Counted from the first letter of the stretch, positions 17,285-29,700 are shown. The stretch is DNA of 64,000 bases from Pseudomonas soli (GCF_900110655.1 NZ_FOEQ01000002.1:456648-520647), one strand, 5' to 3'. Numbers and translations are program-made. Notes: generated by a model from the letters alone, not told the origin.

Positions 17285-17450
17285 ACTACTTGGGATCAAT
17301 GCGACCATTGAGCACGAGAGAGCAGGATTCATGAGGATGCGCGTGTACGGCACTAATTTGCCAAGAGAGATTCATAGATTGCGCAAAGGCTTGGGTGAGC
17401 GAAATTACACTGCGCTTCTATACAAAGAATTTTACATCGACAATGAATGA
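17268..17450 (+). CDS. Small hypothetical protein overlapping the nuclease-like gene
   Basis: A 60-residue frame starting at an ATG 17 bp inside the end of the previous gene, in the +1 frame. It is basic in its middle (RMRVYGTNLPREIHRLRKG) and resembles nothing I know. The overlap suggests coupled translation, but it could also be the displaced C terminus of the previous protein after a frameshift, or not be expressed. Confidence 0.35.
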   Translation: MALFFELLGINATIEHERAGFMRMRVYGTNLPREIHRLRKGLGERNYTALLYKEFYIDNE

Positions 17451-17490
17451 TATTGTGATGCGGCAGAAGCTTCTGCCGCAATTAATATGT

Positions 17491-17913
17491 TTAATACGAA
17501 GACGGACGAATGTCCAGCATTGGTTGGAAGGCAATACGGAATGTCTGGCTTTCACCAATCTGCAACCACGTCGCAACTTCCCTTTTGAATTGGGTATTCT
17601 GTGTGCATGGTCCTCTCCCTTGTGGATCGGAACCTACACCGATGAGCCTCCTGCCGGGCTTTACGTGGAAGCTGGCCCTCTCGTTGTTGTCGATTCTACC
17701 CACCAGCTGTCCGTCAATGTAGACGCCAAGGAGGCAGTGACCCGCTTGAATCGCACTTTCACGAATCACAGAGACAGTAGCGTCCTTTCCATGATCCTCG
17801 CTTTGTAGCCCAAGCAGCCGGTCATTTGGGGTGGGTACAGCCTCCCCGATGGTTGGAGGGGCAGCACAGCCGTTGAGAACTGCAATCGTGGCTGCGGCAA
17901 TCAATTTACGCAT
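17491..17913 (-). CDS. Small lipoprotein with PEGA-like domain
   Basis: A 140-residue protein with a signal peptide and lipobox (AVLNG-C16), so it is probably lipid-anchored. The mature part contains LLGVYIDGQLVGRIDNNERASF and HVKPGRRLIGV, a strand pattern like PEGA or carboxypeptidase-regulatory-like modules. Two further cysteines, one near 60 and one near 103, could form a disulfide. Function unknown; it follows another exported-protein gene on the same strand. Confidence 0.65.
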   Translation of the reverse strand: MRKLIAAATIAVLNGCAAPPTIGEAVPTPNDRLLGLQSEDHGKDATVSVIRESAIQAGHCLLGVYIDGQLVGRIDNNERASFHVKPGRRLIGVGSDPQGRGPCTQNTQFKREVATWLQIGESQTFRIAFQPMLDIRPSSY

Positions 17914-17939
17914 GACCGTCGTCCTTACTCAGAATTTCA

Positions 17940-18281
17940 TCACTCGCCAGCAAGAGCATGAGCTACTTCCTTCTTGCATTGAGCATATTCCGCCTCAGCA
18001 AAGTCCTTGATAGCTCGTTTCTTGTACTCATCGCCGCTGTAGAAAGGCTTGGCATAAGCCTTGTCAATCAGGTCCTGCAAGAACTCATGATCCTTATGGT
18101 GCTCCATCTCATCAGGCAGTGTGATGCCTGCTTGCCGGTCCCCCATGATCATTTCAGCGACTTTATAAGAGCCCATGCAGTTCACCTGCTGGGCCAACTC
18201 CTTTGCAGACTGCTGAGCAGCGTAGGATGTACCCACGACCGCATACGCAGTCAGAGCAAGGTACCGAATTTTCCCCTTCAT
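17940..18281 (-). CDS. Small periplasmic protein of unknown function
   Basis: A 113-residue protein with a signal peptide (MKGKIRYLALTAYAVVGTSYA, cleavage near AQQ). The mature part is helical and charged, with two cysteines (QQVNCMGSYK and EYAQCKKEV) suited to a disulfide. The ATG at 18281 follows GGAGTGGAGA. It lies 26 bp upstream of the lipoprotein gene, so the two likely form an operon, divergent from an XRE regulator. Confidence 0.62.
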   Translation of the reverse strand: MKGKIRYLALTAYAVVGTSYAAQQSAKELAQQVNCMGSYKVAEMIMGDRQAGITLPDEMEHHKDHEFLQDLIDKAYAKPFYSGDEYKKRAIKDFAEAEYAQCKKEVAHALAGE

Positions 18282-18463
18282 GTTTCTCCACTCCAAATCA
18301 TCACCATCAAAATCAGGGATCACATCCCTCGCCGAGCAGTAGCGCACAGCCACCTTGCTGGGGTCGATGGTGCCACAAGCATCTCAATTTTCACAGTATA
18401 TTGTGAAGACCTCGCCACCCTGTACACCCGACAGTCCGCCCTACGTCTGAGGGGGAGTACGGT

Positions 18464-18733
18464 TTGGACACAGGATTGGCATTTGGAAGAGCTCTTCGTA
18501 AGAGGAGAAAGGAAGCCGGGCTCACGCAGGAGCAGTTAGCTCTCGAAGCGGACATTCAGAGAAATTACGTCAGTCTCATTGAGCGCGGTGTGAATCAGCC
18601 CACCATCACCATCATTTTCAAACTCGCAGGAGCGTTAGGATGTCGCCCATCCTCTCTCGTTGAAGATGTAGAGGTGTTGACGGGCTCAGGGCCAAGTAGC
18701 TACACACCTGAAGATCAGTCTCACGATCGTTAA
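18464..18733 (+). CDS. XRE-family helix-turn-helix regulator
   Basis: An 89-residue Cro/CI-type regulator. The HTH covers about 6-62 (LRKRRKEAGLTQEQLALEADI, YVSLIERGVNQPTITI, KLAGALGCRPSSL). The start is a TTG at 18464 after a GAGGGGGAG ribosome-binding site. It is divergent from the two exported-protein genes, so control of those or of the island is likely. Confidence 0.8.
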   Translation: MDTGLAFGRALRKRRKEAGLTQEQLALEADIQRNYVSLIERGVNQPTITIIFKLAGALGCRPSSLVEDVEVLTGSGPSSYTPEDQSHDR

Positions 18734-19062
18734 ACGCCATTGGAACAAGGCCGAATGGCAGCCTCATACACCGCATGTATTCCTCCTTGCAGGGTGGGTA
18801 GGAAAGTATACGAACGCCTCGCCCTGAGGCTCTTGGGGGCTTGATGGGGTCTTTTTGTTCGTCTTGCCCCCTTGCTCATCGTCGTCAGGGATTTCTATAA
18901 AACTGGTCATCGCGGGCACTTCTCAACGAGTAGGTCGATAAGCATGGTCGCTGCCCCGCAGGGGTTTCCCCTGGTGCTTCGTTCCTCTACGCTGTGAGGC
19001 CGTCCTGTGTTGCGGCAGCATATGGAGTGCGCTGGTGTTAATCATCTCGCTGAGTACTACAC
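18734..19062. other. Intergenic region with hairpins and a mini-ORF relic
   Basis: No gene. Near 18724-18751 is a degenerate copy of the 3' end of the 42-codon gene at 19063 (shared acgatc...ggaacaagg). GCCTC-GCCCT-GAGGC at 18816-18830 may be the XRE terminator, and CCCC/GGGG hairpins lie near 18955-18980. Confidence 0.5.
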
Positions 19063-19191
19063 ATGGACAAAGCTTTCGCTATCACAGATGTGCAGGCGGG
19101 CAAGCATGGATTCAGTCAGAGTGAAACCGCTAGTCTACTGAATATCAATTTTGTAACGATCAAGCGTCACTGGAACAAGGAATCTTTGTAA
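19063..19191 (+). CDS. 42-residue HTH-like mini-protein upstream of the HNH gene
   Basis: The small frame ends in TAATG, overlapping the start of the HNH gene, which argues for coupled translation. The sequence has a helix-turn-helix feel (FSQSETASLLNINFVTIKRHW). Part of it is duplicated in degenerate form at 18724-18751. It is probably a small DNA-binding protein or the relic of a larger regulator. Confidence 0.45.
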   Translation: MDKAFAITDVQAGKHGFSQSETASLLNINFVTIKRHWNKESL

Positions 19192-19718
19192 TGTCGAGGC
19201 AAGGCCGTCAAAACCCGCCCAGTCATCGTGCAATCAGAGAGCAATGGATAAACAATCCACCAGCAGGCTGTCCTTCAGATGTAGTGGGAATAGTTTTTGA
19301 CTCCCTTGATGAAACCTGTAGCGGAGAAAATATTTGCTGGGGGTGTGGTTCTGTCCAATCTAGGAGCTTGGAGCGCTGCCACATAGTGCCATATTCGCTG
19401 GGCGGTTCGAACGAGCCATCCAACTATTTTTTGATGTGCTCAAAGTGTCACAGGGAAGCTCCTAACACAATGTGGCCCGAGATTTTCTATGAGTGGATTC
19501 AACAACGAGAAACAGCATTTAGCGCATTGCAACGTTCAATTATTGATGCTATTGAACCGTTCAGTCAGCTTATCACAGAGGATAACATCACTGAATTAGT
19601 TGCTGCTTTAAAAGAGAACTACACAGCATCAGTGATGAATCATAATGGAGTCAACGAGGCCACCCGCGCAGGATACATTCGTCACACGCTCAAAATGCTG
19701 CTGTGCAAACCGCAGTAG
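19191..19718 (+). CDS. HNH endonuclease-domain protein
   Basis: A 175-residue protein with a complete zinc-stabilised HNH motif: C49-x2-C52 (CWGC), then C63-H64 (ERCHIVPYSLGG), N78 and C83-x2-C86-H87 (CSKCHRE). These support metal-dependent nuclease activity. The C-terminal 75 residues are helical and unassigned. It could be a defence or restriction nuclease, or a homing-type enzyme; nothing nearby fixes the role. Confidence 0.78.
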   Translation: MSRQGRQNPPSHRAIREQWINNPPAGCPSDVVGIVFDSLDETCSGENICWGCGSVQSRSLERCHIVPYSLGGSNEPSNYFLMCSKCHREAPNTMWPEIFYEWIQQRETAFSALQRSIIDAIEPFSQLITEDNITELVAALKENYTASVMNHNGVNEATRAGYIRHTLKMLLCKPQ

Positions 19719-20113
19719 TAATGGGCATGACACAAAGCTTGTCGATGCCACCGCCTGGCAAAATCGCCCATCAATAAACTCTTGCTTGAGCGTCATGCAC
19801 GGCGAGTTGAGAGTATTTCATTACACCCGTCACTCTTACCCCCCCTAGAGAGCTGTGGCGGGGTTTTGTGGGCTAGTGCATTAGCTTCTGCGTGGCCAAA
19901 CTTGAAAAACTCAAGCAGCTCCTTCAATAAATATCACCTCCTTTAATTCAGTCTTTTCAGCTCTAGCAGCATAAACTTACGCTTCCTTTAAGGCTCTGGT
20001 GCCGATTGTTACCTCTGCACAAACAGAGTTTCGCAGCCCTAGGTCCCTAGCGCTCATCAACTCCTTACCTCAAAAGAAACCTGACATTTGGAAAATGGCG
20101 CAGGCACGCAAAG
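19719..20113. other. Intergenic between convergent HNH and dprA-like genes
   Basis: No gene. A weak terminator-like CCCC...GGGGTTTT hairpin lies at about 19838-19868; I see nothing else. Confidence 0.5.
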
Positions 20114-21247
20114 CTACAACAAGCTATTTTGATGCGTAAGTGAATCTACCGAAGACGCACTCTCACCACCATTATTTATTTTATCACTTCCCTCAACAGC
20201 ACCAACAACATTACCGGAATGCGAAACTTGTTCTTTTGAAGAACCTAAACCTCCAGCAGGTAGAAGATTATCACTTTTCGATTCATCTTCACCAAGCATA
20301 CTAAGACTCGCATGACTTAGCATCCCAGGGTAATCATCCCTAGCTCGCAATACCAAAACATCATTGAGTCTATCCTTCTTACATTTCAGCAGATTTGCCT
20401 TATCCACCCAATCCCCTTCTGTAATAAGGAGGTTCGCCATAATTTTAGGCTCTTCATTTTTCCTATCAGTAGAGGTTGGCAGAGGAACCGCAAGCCAGCG
20501 CCCATAATCAAGAGCTGCACGAGATGCATGCAAACTCCCACCCTTTATATCAGACTGAATCATCACAACACCTTGAGCCAGCCCCGCCTGAATCCGGTCT
20601 CGCTTGACAAACTGCTGTGAAAATACTTTTTGGCCAAACGGATATTCCGAAATTAAAGCCCCTCCACTCTCAACAATCTCTTCTGCGAGCTTACGGTGCT
20701 GGCTTGGAGCAATCATCTGCAACCCATGCGCTAGAACTGCGACAGTATGACCACCTGCCTCAATTGCAGCCTTGTGAGCAATGCCATCACACCCCAAAGC
20801 AAGACCGCTCACGACGCTCCAATGATTATCAACAAAAAACTCTGTTATTCGCCTAGCTATAATCTCCCCATGGCGAGTTGGCTCCCGAGTTCCGATAATT
20901 GCGACTGAGCGCTGCGATTCAGAATACAGTTTACCGCGAACAAAGATAATGAACGGATCATCTTTTGTCGCCATTAGCAAAGGAGGATACTCAAAATCTA
21001 AAGCACTAATGATTCTAGATTCATGTTTATCTGCCAATTCGACCTGTACATCGGCCTGCTCAGATGCAAGCTCCCACGCACCTGAAGAAGAAAGCGCTTT
21101 TCGCAATGGAACACATGCTAAGGCAAGGTCTTCAACAGAAAGAATCTCAAAATCTGGCACACTCGCAACTTTTTTCAACGCAGCAGGTCCGACTCCTGCA
21201 AGCATTGAGAGCGACAAAAGCTTTTTAGTAGCGACAGAAACTTTCAT
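20114..21247 (-). CDS. DprA/Smf-like Rossmann-fold protein
   Basis: A 377-residue protein of the DprA/LOG superfamily. The Rossmann fold shows SVAIIGTREPT (114-124), SGLALGCDGIAH (147-158) and SEYPFG followed by a QQFVKRDRIQAGL helix and SDIKGGSLHASR, all typical of DprA. An N-terminal helical part is present, but the usual C-terminal winged helix is replaced by a Ser/Gly/Asp-rich tail. Chromosomal DprA loads RecA on incoming DNA; island-borne DprA-like proteins paired with other enzymes are thought to act in defence or nucleotide signalling. The start overlaps the upstream gene by 4 bp. Confidence 0.85.
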   Translation of the reverse strand: MKVSVATKKLLSLSMLAGVGPAALKKVASVPDFEILSVEDLALACVPLRKALSSSGAWELASEQADVQVELADKHESRIISALDFEYPPLLMATKDDPFIIFVRGKLYSESQRSVAIIGTREPTRHGEIIARRITEFFVDNHWSVVSGLALGCDGIAHKAAIEAGGHTVAVLAHGLQMIAPSQHRKLAEEIVESGGALISEYPFGQKVFSQQFVKRDRIQAGLAQGVVMIQSDIKGGSLHASRAALDYGRWLAVPLPTSTDRKNEEPKIMANLLITEGDWVDKANLLKCKKDRLNDVLVLRARDDYPGMLSHASLSMLGEDESKSDNLLPAGGLGSSKEQVSHSGNVVGAVEGSDKINNGGESASSVDSLTHQNSLL

Positions 21248-22500
21248 CCAATACCTACATTTTTGGTCAGCGCGAGTAGCGTTACACTAGCAGCACCTGC
21301 CGCTCGCAGATATATTTCAGAATATATTAGAGAGGCACCAGAGGTCGCCACATCATCAATCACCACAACATGCTTCCCGTTAACGCCAGAATCTGGAGTT
21401 GCCCTAAGATAGTCACGGACATTCTCAAACCTTTGAGTACGGCTCAGCCCATTCCCATGATGAGACTGCGCACCCGGAAGATACATCAAGAGATTTGGGT
21501 TAAACTCTAGATTCTCTACCCCCATCGGAACTGCAGCGTGCGAATTAGCGATTTGAGTTACCATAGCCTCCAAACGCTGCACACGTCCAGGTTTAGCCGG
21601 CACAACCGTTATCACTAAATCGCCCATCCCCCAAGCCAGCAGCGGAATGTTATTCAATACCACGTTACGAATGAATGATCGGATCGCTCCCATCCAGTAA
21701 TCTGGGACCACCATTAAATTTTTCATGTGATGGATATCATTGGTCACGGGATGCCAAATCACCCTCTGGCGGGCATCGCTAGAAAAGTGCCTACCCAGCG
21801 AGTGGATTTGCGTGGCCGGCCCAGCTGTCACTAAGGGGTTGAAATATCCTATTTTACTAAATCTATGAGCCCTCTCACCATCCAATTGACCATTGAGCTC
21901 TCGCAATCGTTCCGCGACGGGGAGGTAATCGAATGGCCTTCCTAGAACATCCATCAACTCGTCAGGGGAATGGATAATAGCGTCAGGTAAACGCTCAAGA
22001 GCGTACCAATCCTCCCTTCTACGCGGGTTCGGCCATGTGCTTTGGTCAAGCGCGCACCAACACCCAGCGTCGTAGGCCGCCTGTATGTCAGACTTTCCAT
22101 CCCCGACTAACCACACGTTTTGTGTTTGAACTACTCCTGCTACGCGCATCGCTAATAGCACCCCCTCACCACTTGGCTTTGTACGGGTAACACATTCGTA
22201 CGCAACCAAAGTGGCCCAATTAACATTCGGGTATGCCAACCCCAAAAGGGTTTCCGCATAATGCCTAGGAGACCTTGTAAATACGCCGAGGCGAACGCCG
22301 GGAAATCGCAGCTGCAACGCCTGAAGCTGTTGCTCGCTGTACATTACCCGTCCAGGCAGCGCACGAAATTGAGCACTGAGTCTCTGAATATACTCCGGAG
22401 ACTGCCTATTCAGAAAGTCACGACCTCGATAGGGCTCAAGATCAGCCGTACGAAGGAGAGTATCGTCGAGATCAAACAGAATCAGCTCTACTGGCATCAT
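21244..22500 (-). CDS. HAD hydrolase-phosphoribosyltransferase fusion
   Basis: A 418-residue fusion. N-terminal HAD phosphatase: nucleophile D10 and D12 (ILFDLDDTLL), T75 (GVFTRS), K108 and D134/D138 (LVGDGKSD). C-terminal type I phosphoribosyltransferase: VVVIDDVATSGAS (378-390) with D382/D383, similar to ComF-type PRTases. Such HAD and PRTase pairs are known from predicted nucleoside-like metabolite modules linked to Ter stress operons. Here the partner is a DprA-like protein encoded with an ATGA overlap. The start at 22500 follows CAGGGA; the next codon is also ATG. Confidence 0.82.
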   Translation of the reverse strand: MMPVELILFDLDDTLLRTADLEPYRGRDFLNRQSPEYIQRLSAQFRALPGRVMYSEQQLQALQLRFPGVRLGVFTRSPRHYAETLLGLAYPNVNWATLVAYECVTRTKPSGEGVLLAMRVAGVVQTQNVWLVGDGKSDIQAAYDAGCWCALDQSTWPNPRRREDWYALERLPDAIIHSPDELMDVLGRPFDYLPVAERLRELNGQLDGERAHRFSKIGYFNPLVTAGPATQIHSLGRHFSSDARQRVIWHPVTNDIHHMKNLMVVPDYWMGAIRSFIRNVVLNNIPLLAWGMGDLVITVVPAKPGRVQRLEAMVTQIANSHAAVPMGVENLEFNPNLLMYLPGAQSHHGNGLSRTQRFENVRDYLRATPDSGVNGKHVVVIDDVATSGASLIYSEIYLRAAGAASVTLLALTKNVGIG

Positions 22501-22929
22501 ACATCCCTGATAAATGCGGAGAAGACCTGAAAATATCAAAAAGCCATCAACCTCAGCAAGCCATTGCGAGGTCGTCCTTCCTCGATACACTCTTAATGCT
22601 GCTGCCAATGATCGAATTCAGAATCTAGCCCGAACTGGAAATGTGTCAGCCCCTAGTGTCAGCACATTGGTAGAAATGAGCATTAGAACTGGAGAATACG
22701 AATCCTCGCACCCCATTGACTTGCATGATTTTTTTAGCGGAGAGATAGAGATTTGAACCTTCACCACACGGCTACCCGAATGCGCTACCACCTCAACCAA
22801 CGATTGGATTGGCGATTGAAAGCACACAAGGTAGGATGAGCGACATAGTGCACCACTCAGGTGTACTACAGCACTGGTCCACTTCGACATTTTTGAGCGA
22901 GGAATCCTTGTAAAATCAAGGACTTATAG
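22501..22929. other. Intergenic at the right end of the island
   Basis: No convincing gene. GGTTCAAATCTC-like sequence on the minus strand near 22748-22760 recalls a tRNA T arm, but no tRNA can be folded. Confidence 0.45.
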
Positions 22930-23007
22930 AATGGAGGCGGCCCCACCAGCCACACCCCGGCACTCGATGTTCCCGCTATGGCTGCTCCCTTCCGGGCCTG
23001 ACCAGGT
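22930..23007. repeat. Right direct repeat (attR) of the island
   Basis: Exact copy of 9678-9755. Left of it is island DNA; right of it the ffs gene continues with its 5' strand (taacgggtaatc on the plus strand). Confidence 0.93.
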
Positions 23008-23045
23008 TAACGGGTAATCAATGCGGGGGGACCGATGGGGCCACC
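22936..23045 (-). ncRNA. ffs: 4.5S / signal recognition particle RNA
   Basis: RNA scaffold of the signal recognition particle with Ffh. On the minus strand the gene has the closing stem GGTGGCCCCA (23045-23036) with TGGGGCCGCC (22945-22936), ten consecutive pairs with one wobble, and the conserved apical domain (CAGGCCCGGAAGGGAGCAGCC region). The ends are set from this stem, giving 110 nt. It is the intact copy, rebuilt at the island's right junction from the chromosomal 5' half and an island-supplied 3' half identical to the lost one. Confidence 0.92.
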
Positions 23046-23075
23046 ACGACGGCTCGCCAGCTGACGAGCCGCGCC

Positions 23076-23103
23076 ATTGTACAACGCCAGGGCGAAGTTA
23101 CAA
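23076..23103 (-). promoter_or_regulatory. Promoter of ffs
   Basis: On the minus strand TTGTAA (23103-23098), 16-bp spacer, TACAAT (23081-23076). Transcription would start near 23069, just before a GGCTCG/CGAGCC hairpin (23051-23070) that would be trimmed from the mature RNA. Confidence 0.7.
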
Positions 23104-23188
23104 CCTTTGATCGTGAAAAAACCATCATTTCTCAAGGACTTGTGGCAAATCCATCGTAGGGAGAACCCGACCCTAGGTGCAATCACCC

Positions 23189-23224
23189 GTGGGAGCGGGC
23201 TTGTCCGCGATAAGGCCACCGGCC
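23189..23224. repeat. REP-like element downstream of ligA
   Basis: GTGGGAGCGGGCTTGTCCGCG followed by GGCC-ACC-GGCC, the Pseudomonas REP pattern. Confidence 0.65.
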
Positions 23225-26552
<3,328 letters not shown>

Positions 26553-26757
26553 GTAATCCCGTGCCTCTATAAAAAATATGCTTGAAAACAAAGGCTTCAA
26601 AGGCCTTTAACACGTGGCGCCAACTCTATGTTCTGACAGGCGTTTTACCCACGCAAAAAACAAGTGACATTAAGCTAGCACGACCAAAGGCAACTTTACA
26701 CCGTCTGTCGCGTCTGCTGAGGCTTTTGCCTACATGTTCACACCCTTTCTTTACCCC

Positions 26758-29700
26758 TTATGCGTCAACCATGGCCATCGCTTCTTCCACATCAACTGCA
26801 ACAAGGCGTGAACAGCCAGGCTCGTGCATGGTCACCCCCATCAGCTGGTCGGCCATTTCCATGGCGATCTTGTTGTGGGTGATGTAGATGAACTGCACGG
26901 TTTCGCTCATTTCCTTGACCAGGCGCGCATAGCGCCCGACGTTGGCATCGTCCAAAGGCGCGTCGACCTCGTCGAGCATGCAGAACGGCGCCGGGTTCAG
27001 CTTGAAGATGGCGAACACCAGGGCCAGGGCCGTCAGTGCCTTCTCGCCACCGGACAGCAGATGGATGGTGCTGTTCTTCTTGCCCGGCGGGCGAGCCATA
27101 ATCGTCACCCCTGTATCGAGTAGATCTTCGCCCGTCAGTTCCAGATAAGCGCTGCCACCACCGAAAACTTTTGGGAAAAGTGCCTGTAATCCGGCATTTA
27201 TCTGATCAAAGGTATCCTTGAAGCGGTTGCGGGTTTCCTTGTCGATCTTGCGGATGACGTTTTCCAGGGTCTGCAGTGCCTCGACCAGGTCGGCGTCCTG
27301 GGCATCCAGGTAGCGCTTGCGCTCGGACTGCTGCTCGTACTCTTCGATGGCCGCCAGGTTGATCGCGCCCAGGCGCTGGATACGCGCCTCGACCTGCTCC
27401 AGTGCCTGTTCGGTCCCCTGCTCGCTGGCCTCGGCCTCGAGCGTGGCGAGCACGCCCTGCAGATCATAGCCGTCGGCGAGCAGTTGCTCCTGCAAGGTCT
27501 TTCGCCGCACGTCCAGCCCCTGGGACTCCAGGCGCTGCTGCTCCAGCTGGCCGCGCAGCAACTGGGCCTGCTGCTCGGCCTGGGTGCGGCGGCGCTCGGC
27601 ATCGCGCAGTTCGCGGTCTGCCTCGTCCATGTGCAGCCGCGCTTGGCGCATCTCTTCATCGACGCCCATGCGTCTCTCAAGCAACTCCTCGAGTTTCAGG
27701 CGCAACTCTTCGAGCGGTGCCTCGCCCTCCTCGAGATTCAGGTTCAGTTGCTCCTGACGCTCGTTCAGGCGCGCGGCCTGCTGCTCCAGGCGCTCGAGCG
27801 CCTGGCGGGTGGAATCGTGCTGGGCGCGCAACGAGCCCAGGCGCACGGCCAGTTGATGGGCATGGTCCTTGTGCTGGCGGGCCTCCTGGCGTACCCGGTC
27901 GAGGCCTTCGCGCAGGGTGTCGCGGCACGCCATGAGTTGCTCGCGCTGCTCGGTGTCCTGGGCCATCAGGTCGAGGGATTCCTGCAACAGCAGGCGTGCC
28001 TCGCCCAGCTGCTCATGCTCCAGGGCGCGCTGCTCCTGGAGCTCGGCCAGTTCTTCGTGCAAGCGTCGGCGGCGCAGTTCGAGCTGTTCGGCGCGGGCCC
28101 GGCCAGCGGACAGGCGCGCCTTGAGCTCACCGTGCTGGCGGCTCTCGTCCTGGCTGCGACGGCGCAATTGCTCGCGCTGCTCCTCCAGGTCGAGCTGTTG
28201 TTCACGCAGGCGCTGCAGTTGCTCGTCAAGCTGTTCGAGCGACGCCTCCTGCTCCAGTTGTTCCTGGGCCAGGCGTTCGATTTCCTGGCCCCTGGCCAGC
28301 ACGCCGCCCTGGGCTTCACCACCGCGGCTGACCCGCAGGAAATGCCGCCCGACCCAATATCCGTCGCGGCTGACCAGGCTTTGCCCAGCAGCCAGCGACG
28401 CTCGCTGCGCCAACGCCTGCTCCAGCGTTTCAACCGGCCTGACCTGCCCCAGCCAGGCCGACAGGTCGGCCCGCCCCTCGACCTTGTCGAGCAGGCTGCC
28501 GGGAACACGCGGGCCCTCGCCCCCTGCCAGCAGCAGGCGCAGATCGCCCTGCTCCAGCGCGGCGAAGTCCAGGCCGGCGAAGTCGTCCAGCAGCACTGCC
28601 TGCAGGTCGGCGCCAAGCACGGTTTCCACCGCCAGCTCCCAGCCGGGCTCGACCCGCAGCCCCTCGGCCAGGCGCGGGCGCTGCTCCAGACCCTGGGCGC
28701 GCAGCCAGTCGGCGGCACCCACACCGGGCTCCAGCGCAGCCTGCTGCAAGGCCTCCAGCGAGGCCAGGCGCCCGCCCAGGCGCTGCAGATCACCCTGCTG
28801 TTGCTGTTGCACCTGGCTGGTCTGTTGCAATTGTTCGCGCAACCCTTCCAGGCGCTCGACCACCTGCTGCTCTTGCAGGTGCAGCTCTTCGAGCAGCAAC
28901 TCGCTGCTGGCCACTTGCTCGCCCAGATCGGACGTCTCGGTGTCCTGGGTATCACCACCGAGCTGCTCGCCCTCCTCGCCCAGCTTGCGCTGGCGCTCGG
29001 CCAGGCGCTCCAGGCTGGATTCGAGCTGCGCCAGGCGCGCCTGCTGCACCTCGGCCTGACGGCGCGGCTCGGCGGAGCGGGTGTTGAAGCCGTCCCACTG
29101 CTCCTGCCAGCCATGCATGCCAAGCTCAGCTTCCTCCAAGGTCGCGGCGGCTTCCTCGGCTGCGGCCAGGGTCAGCTCCTGCTCCGGCTCGAGCATCGCC
29201 AGTTCTTCGCCGAGGGTCGCCAGCAAGGTGCGGTCGTGCCCCAGGTGCGATTCGGTTTCCAGGCGGCTGCGTTCGGCTTCCTTGAGGTCGTCCTGCAATT
29301 GGCGCAAGCGCTGCTGGCCATGCTGGATGCTCTGCTCGACGCGAGCGATATCACCGGCCACCGAATAGAAGCGGCCCTGCACCTGGTTGAAGCGCTCGGA
29401 CAACTCATGGTGACCGTCGCGCAGTCGCTCGATGCTGGCGTCGGCGTTGCGCTGCTCGGCCACCAGCGCCTCGAAGGCGACCTCCTGGTCGCCGATCACC
29501 GTCTCACGCTGGCGTACCCGATCATCCAGGTCGCGCCAGCGCAGGGCTGCCAGGCGTGCCTTGAGCTGACGCTCCTCGGCCTTGTACTCACGGTATTTCT
29601 CGGCAGCCTGGGCCTGGCGGTGCAGGCGCTCGATCTGGCGTTCCAGCTCTTCGCGCAGGTCGGTCAGACGCGCGAGGTTTTCCTGCGTGCGGCGGATGCG

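Larger units (their letters stand above)
9678..23007. mobile_element. 13.25-kb genomic island integrated in ffs
   Basis: The region lies between perfect 78-bp direct repeats of ffs, has a tyrosine recombinase next to the left repeat, is clearly richer in A+T than its flanks and interrupts ordinary core genes (helicase pair on the left, ligA on the right). It has no recognisable conjugation, replication or virion genes. Cargo: a four-gene unknown operon, a serine recombinase, a PD-(D/E)XK-like protein, exported proteins with an XRE regulator, an HNH nuclease, and HAD-PRTase plus DprA. Counting one repeat copy, the element is 13,252 bp. Confidence 0.92.

Noticed and set aside
22514..22756. 80-codon frame at the right end of the island
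   Set aside because: It starts inside the promoter region of the HAD-PRTase gene, has no ribosome-binding site and ends in the tRNA-like fragment.
22740..22805. tRNA-like sequence on the minus strand (GGTTCAAATCTC, GGTAGCGC)
   Set aside because: The T-arm stem does not pair, no 5' acceptor strand or anticodon arm can be formed, and no CCA-ready end is present. At most a decayed fragment.
9678..23007. Possibility that the island is a prophage or conjugative element
   Set aside because: No capsid, terminase, tail, relaxase or type IV secretion genes are visible in any frame.
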